Assembly: GCA_046541515.1 (NCBI GenBank)
Contig: JBKHDD010000222.1
Location: 1 to 7,185 of the forward strand
Source of the DNA: CAYFVR01 sp046541515
GTDB taxonomy: Bacteria > Desulfobacterota > Desulfobacteria > Desulfobacterales > Desulfococcaceae
Direction: 5' to 3'
Length of the DNA stretch: 7,185 nucleotides
The translations under genes were made by a program, and so were the position numbers. Shown here in pieces: positions 5,915-7,185 of the stretch (within the stretch, counting starts at the first letter, position 1; each line of letters starts with the position of its first letter). The notes beneath the pieces were generated by a model, which was not told the origin of the DNA, did no database searches, and saw nothing but the letters and a program-made list of their open reading frames with translations.

Positions 5915-7035
5915 GAAGCCTCCGACAAATGGAAGCGTGCGTCGGCCGCTGTTCCGGGAAGCATGGTTTTGGTTTGCGTCACGGCGGGAGCGAGGCCCCA
6001 GCGCCGGGCGGCGATGTCCACCACGCGATTCACCATGGCGTTGAAATCGTACCCGGCGGTCCGGGCCGCCTTGGGGAAGCAGGAATTGTCCGCCGGATCG
6101 GGCAGAATGCCGGGCAGCGGGTTCAGCTCCAGCACGAAGGGACGCCCCTCCCGATCGCAGCGCACGTCCACCCGGCACCAGTCCCGGACGCCCAGGGCCC
6201 GGTAGGCGGCCAGCGCCACTTCGGCCACGGCGTGGGCGAGTTCCGGAGACGCCGCCGCGGGACACTGGAAGATGGCCAGCGGGTCCTGCCGAGTGTCCCA
6301 AATCCATTTGGCTTCGTAGGAATAGATCGGCCGCGCCCCCGCCGGGAGCCGGGCGTAGTCGATCCCCACCAGCGGCAGGGCTTCGGCCTCCGGGCCGTTT
6401 CCCCACACGGCGACGGTGAACTCCGGCCCGTCCAGAAACTGCTCCAGGAGAACCGGCTGATGGTAGCGAGCCAGCTTTTCCCGAATCCGCGCCTCGGCCG
6501 CCTCGGGGGTCTCCACCACGGAATCGTCGAAGATGCCCTTGGAGCTGCCTTCGGAGGTCGGCTTGACGATGGCGGGGAGAGACGCGCCGTTCACCCGGAC
6601 CGGAATTCCCGGATGAAACAGGCGGAAGGCCGGGGTCGGCACCCGGTGATAGGCCAGAAATTCCTTGGTCCGCGCCTTGTTCAGGCAGAGGGCCAGGGCG
6701 AGACCGTCGGAGCCGGTGTAGGGCAGGCCCATTCGTTCGCAGACCAACGGGACGTAGGATTCCCGGAGATCGCCCCAAAGCCCCTCGGCCATGTTGAACA
6801 CCAGATCCGGCCGATGAATCGCCAGCGCCCCGGGGAGGGCGTCGTCCGCCTCCAGGCCGATTGTCCGATGTCCCGCCGATTCCAGGGCGGCGCGGACGGC
6901 GGCGATGGTTTCCGGGGAGTCGCCTTCGGCGAACACGTCCGGCGGGATGTCCGATTCCGGGATGTCCCTTCCGTACCGACGCCGGTATTCTGCCAACAGT
7001 CCCGCTTTGCTGCTGTATGCCACGACGATGTTCAT
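5911..7035 (-). CDS. ATP-grasp ligase 1, D-Ala-D-Ala-ligase-like
   Basis: This 374-residue protein is the first gene of the cluster and a divergent paralogue of the next one. Motifs in order are LVFNMAEGLWGD (78-89), LPYTGSDGLALAL (104-116), Lys120, the nucleotide-binding loop AIVKPTSEGSSKGI (155-168), LEQFLDGPEFTVAVWG (197-212), YEAKW (240-244), CRVDVR (287-292) and FVLELNPLPGI (300-310) with metal ligands Glu303 and Asn305. This is the D-Ala-D-Ala-ligase-type ATP-grasp core, here closer to true Ddl (GSSxG, ELNPLPG) than its partner. The chosen ATG at 7035-7033 has an excellent AAGGAGG seven bases upstream; the frame extends 20 codons further but with no better site. The canonical Ddl N-terminal signature is missing, so real D-Ala-D-Ala synthesis is doubtful. 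Likely a cytosolic amino-acid or peptide ligase with unknown substrates. Confidence 0.92.
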   Translation of the reverse strand: MNIVVAYSSKAGLLAEYRRRYGRDIPESDIPPDVFAEGDSPETIAAVRAALESAGHRTIGLEADDALPGALAIHRPDLVFNMAEGLWGDLRESYVPLVCERMGLPYTGSDGLALALCLNKARTKEFLAYHRVPTPAFRLFHPGIPVRVNGASLPAIVKPTSEGSSKGIFDDSVVETPEAAEARIREKLARYHQPVLLEQFLDGPEFTVAVWGNGPEAEALPLVGIDYARLPAGARPIYSYEAKWIWDTRQDPLAIFQCPAAASPELAHAVAEVALAAYRALGVRDWCRVDVRCDREGRPFVLELNPLPGILPDPADNSCFPKAARTAGYDFNAMVNRVVDIAARRWGLAPAVTQTKTMLPGTAADARFHLSEAS

Positions 7036-7108
7036 GAACACGCCTCCTTCGACGCCGGGATGCAACCCGACGCCCGAATTCATGGAATGCGCCACGAGCC
7101 AAGCCCGG

Positions 7109-7127
7109 CCGCTTCCGCGGAACGCGG
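7109..7127. repeat. Imperfect palindrome in the cluster leader
   Basis: A perfect 10-bp palindrome TTCCGCGGAA (7113-7122) is extended by CCGC/GCGG arms with one bulged C. It would lie in the 5' untranslated region of the first ligase, about 75 bases before its start. It may be a hairpin or a dimer-protein site; chance in GC-rich DNA is also possible. Confidence 0.3.
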
Positions 7128-7130
7128 CGG

Positions 7131-7163
7131 GGTCCGAATATACGGGTCTATCGAATTCGGACC
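7131..7163. promoter_or_regulatory. Inverted repeat overlapping a putative -10 box
   Basis: GGTCCGAAT (7131-7139) and its exact reverse complement ATTCGGACC (7155-7163) flank a 15-nt spacer. On the minus strand TATATT at 7137-7142 is a good -10 hexamer, about 100 bases before the first ligase start, and overlaps one arm by three bases. The -35 region is poor (CAGGTC at 17-nt spacing), as expected for an activator-dependent or weak promoter. The repeat could be an operator for the cluster. This is inference from layout only. Confidence 0.35.
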
Positions 7164-7185
7164 TGGCGAATTCGGACCTGGCGAA
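7152..7185. repeat. 15-bp tandem repeat running off the right edge
   Basis: CGAATTCGGACCTGG occurs at 7152-7166 and again, identical, at 7167-7181, and the last four bases (CGAA) begin a third copy. The repeat therefore continues beyond the window for an unknown number of units. Each unit contains the ATTCGGACC half-site of the nearby inverted repeat. It may be an iterated regulator site or a minisatellite. Confidence 0.8.

Noticed and set aside
4904..7035. Ligases as cell-wall D-Ala-D-Ala ligases (ddl)
   Set aside because: The N-terminal Ddl signature is absent, two divergent copies are adjacent, and no mur or fts genes are nearby.
5915..7102. N-terminal extension of ligase 2 giving a 732-codon frame
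   Set aside because: The extension is the out-of-frame shadow of ligase 1. Recognisable ligase sequence starts only at the GTG at 5914, which has a ribosome site.

Overview
This GC-rich window looks like bacterial chromosome. All six credible genes lie on the minus strand and read from right to left. Long open frames on the plus strand are shadows created by the high GC content. The host cannot be named from the sequence. A radical-SAM lysine aminomutase homologue and GACGAGT-type palindromic repeats would fit an anaerobe-rich lineage such as Desulfobacterota or the PVC group, but this is a weak inference. No rRNA, tRNA, CRISPR array, transposase or phage gene was seen.

Layout in the direction of transcription: (1) 7185-7036 is a leader with a 15-bp tandem repeat at the window edge, an inverted repeat and an AT-rich putative -10 box. 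(2) 7035-5911 and 5914-4904 are two ATP-grasp ligases of the D-Ala-D-Ala-ligase fold, joined by a GTGA stop/start overlap. (3) 4926-4450 is a stand-alone GNAT acetyltransferase whose start lies inside the preceding gene. (4) 4449-4238 is a 212-bp gap holding a two-armed REP/BIME-like palindrome. (5) 4237-3065 is a lysine 2,3-aminomutase-like radical SAM/PLP enzyme. (6) 3012-1198 is an unusual fusion of an N-terminal GNAT domain to a class II HDAC/acetylpolyamine-amidohydrolase domain with the metal ligands and catalytic Tyr intact. (7) 1073 to the left edge is the N-terminal part of a DEAH-type SF2 helicase, cut off by the window.

The five enzymes from 7035 to 1198 look like one pathway: a mutase that could make beta-lysine, two amino-acid or peptide ligases, two acetyltransferase domains and a zinc deacetylase. 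The simplest reading is synthesis of a small N-acetylated or transiently acetyl-protected beta-amino-acid conjugate, for example an osmolyte, dipeptide or modified polyamine. This product is inferred; the families and motifs are directly visible. The helicase is probably a neighbour with no functional link.
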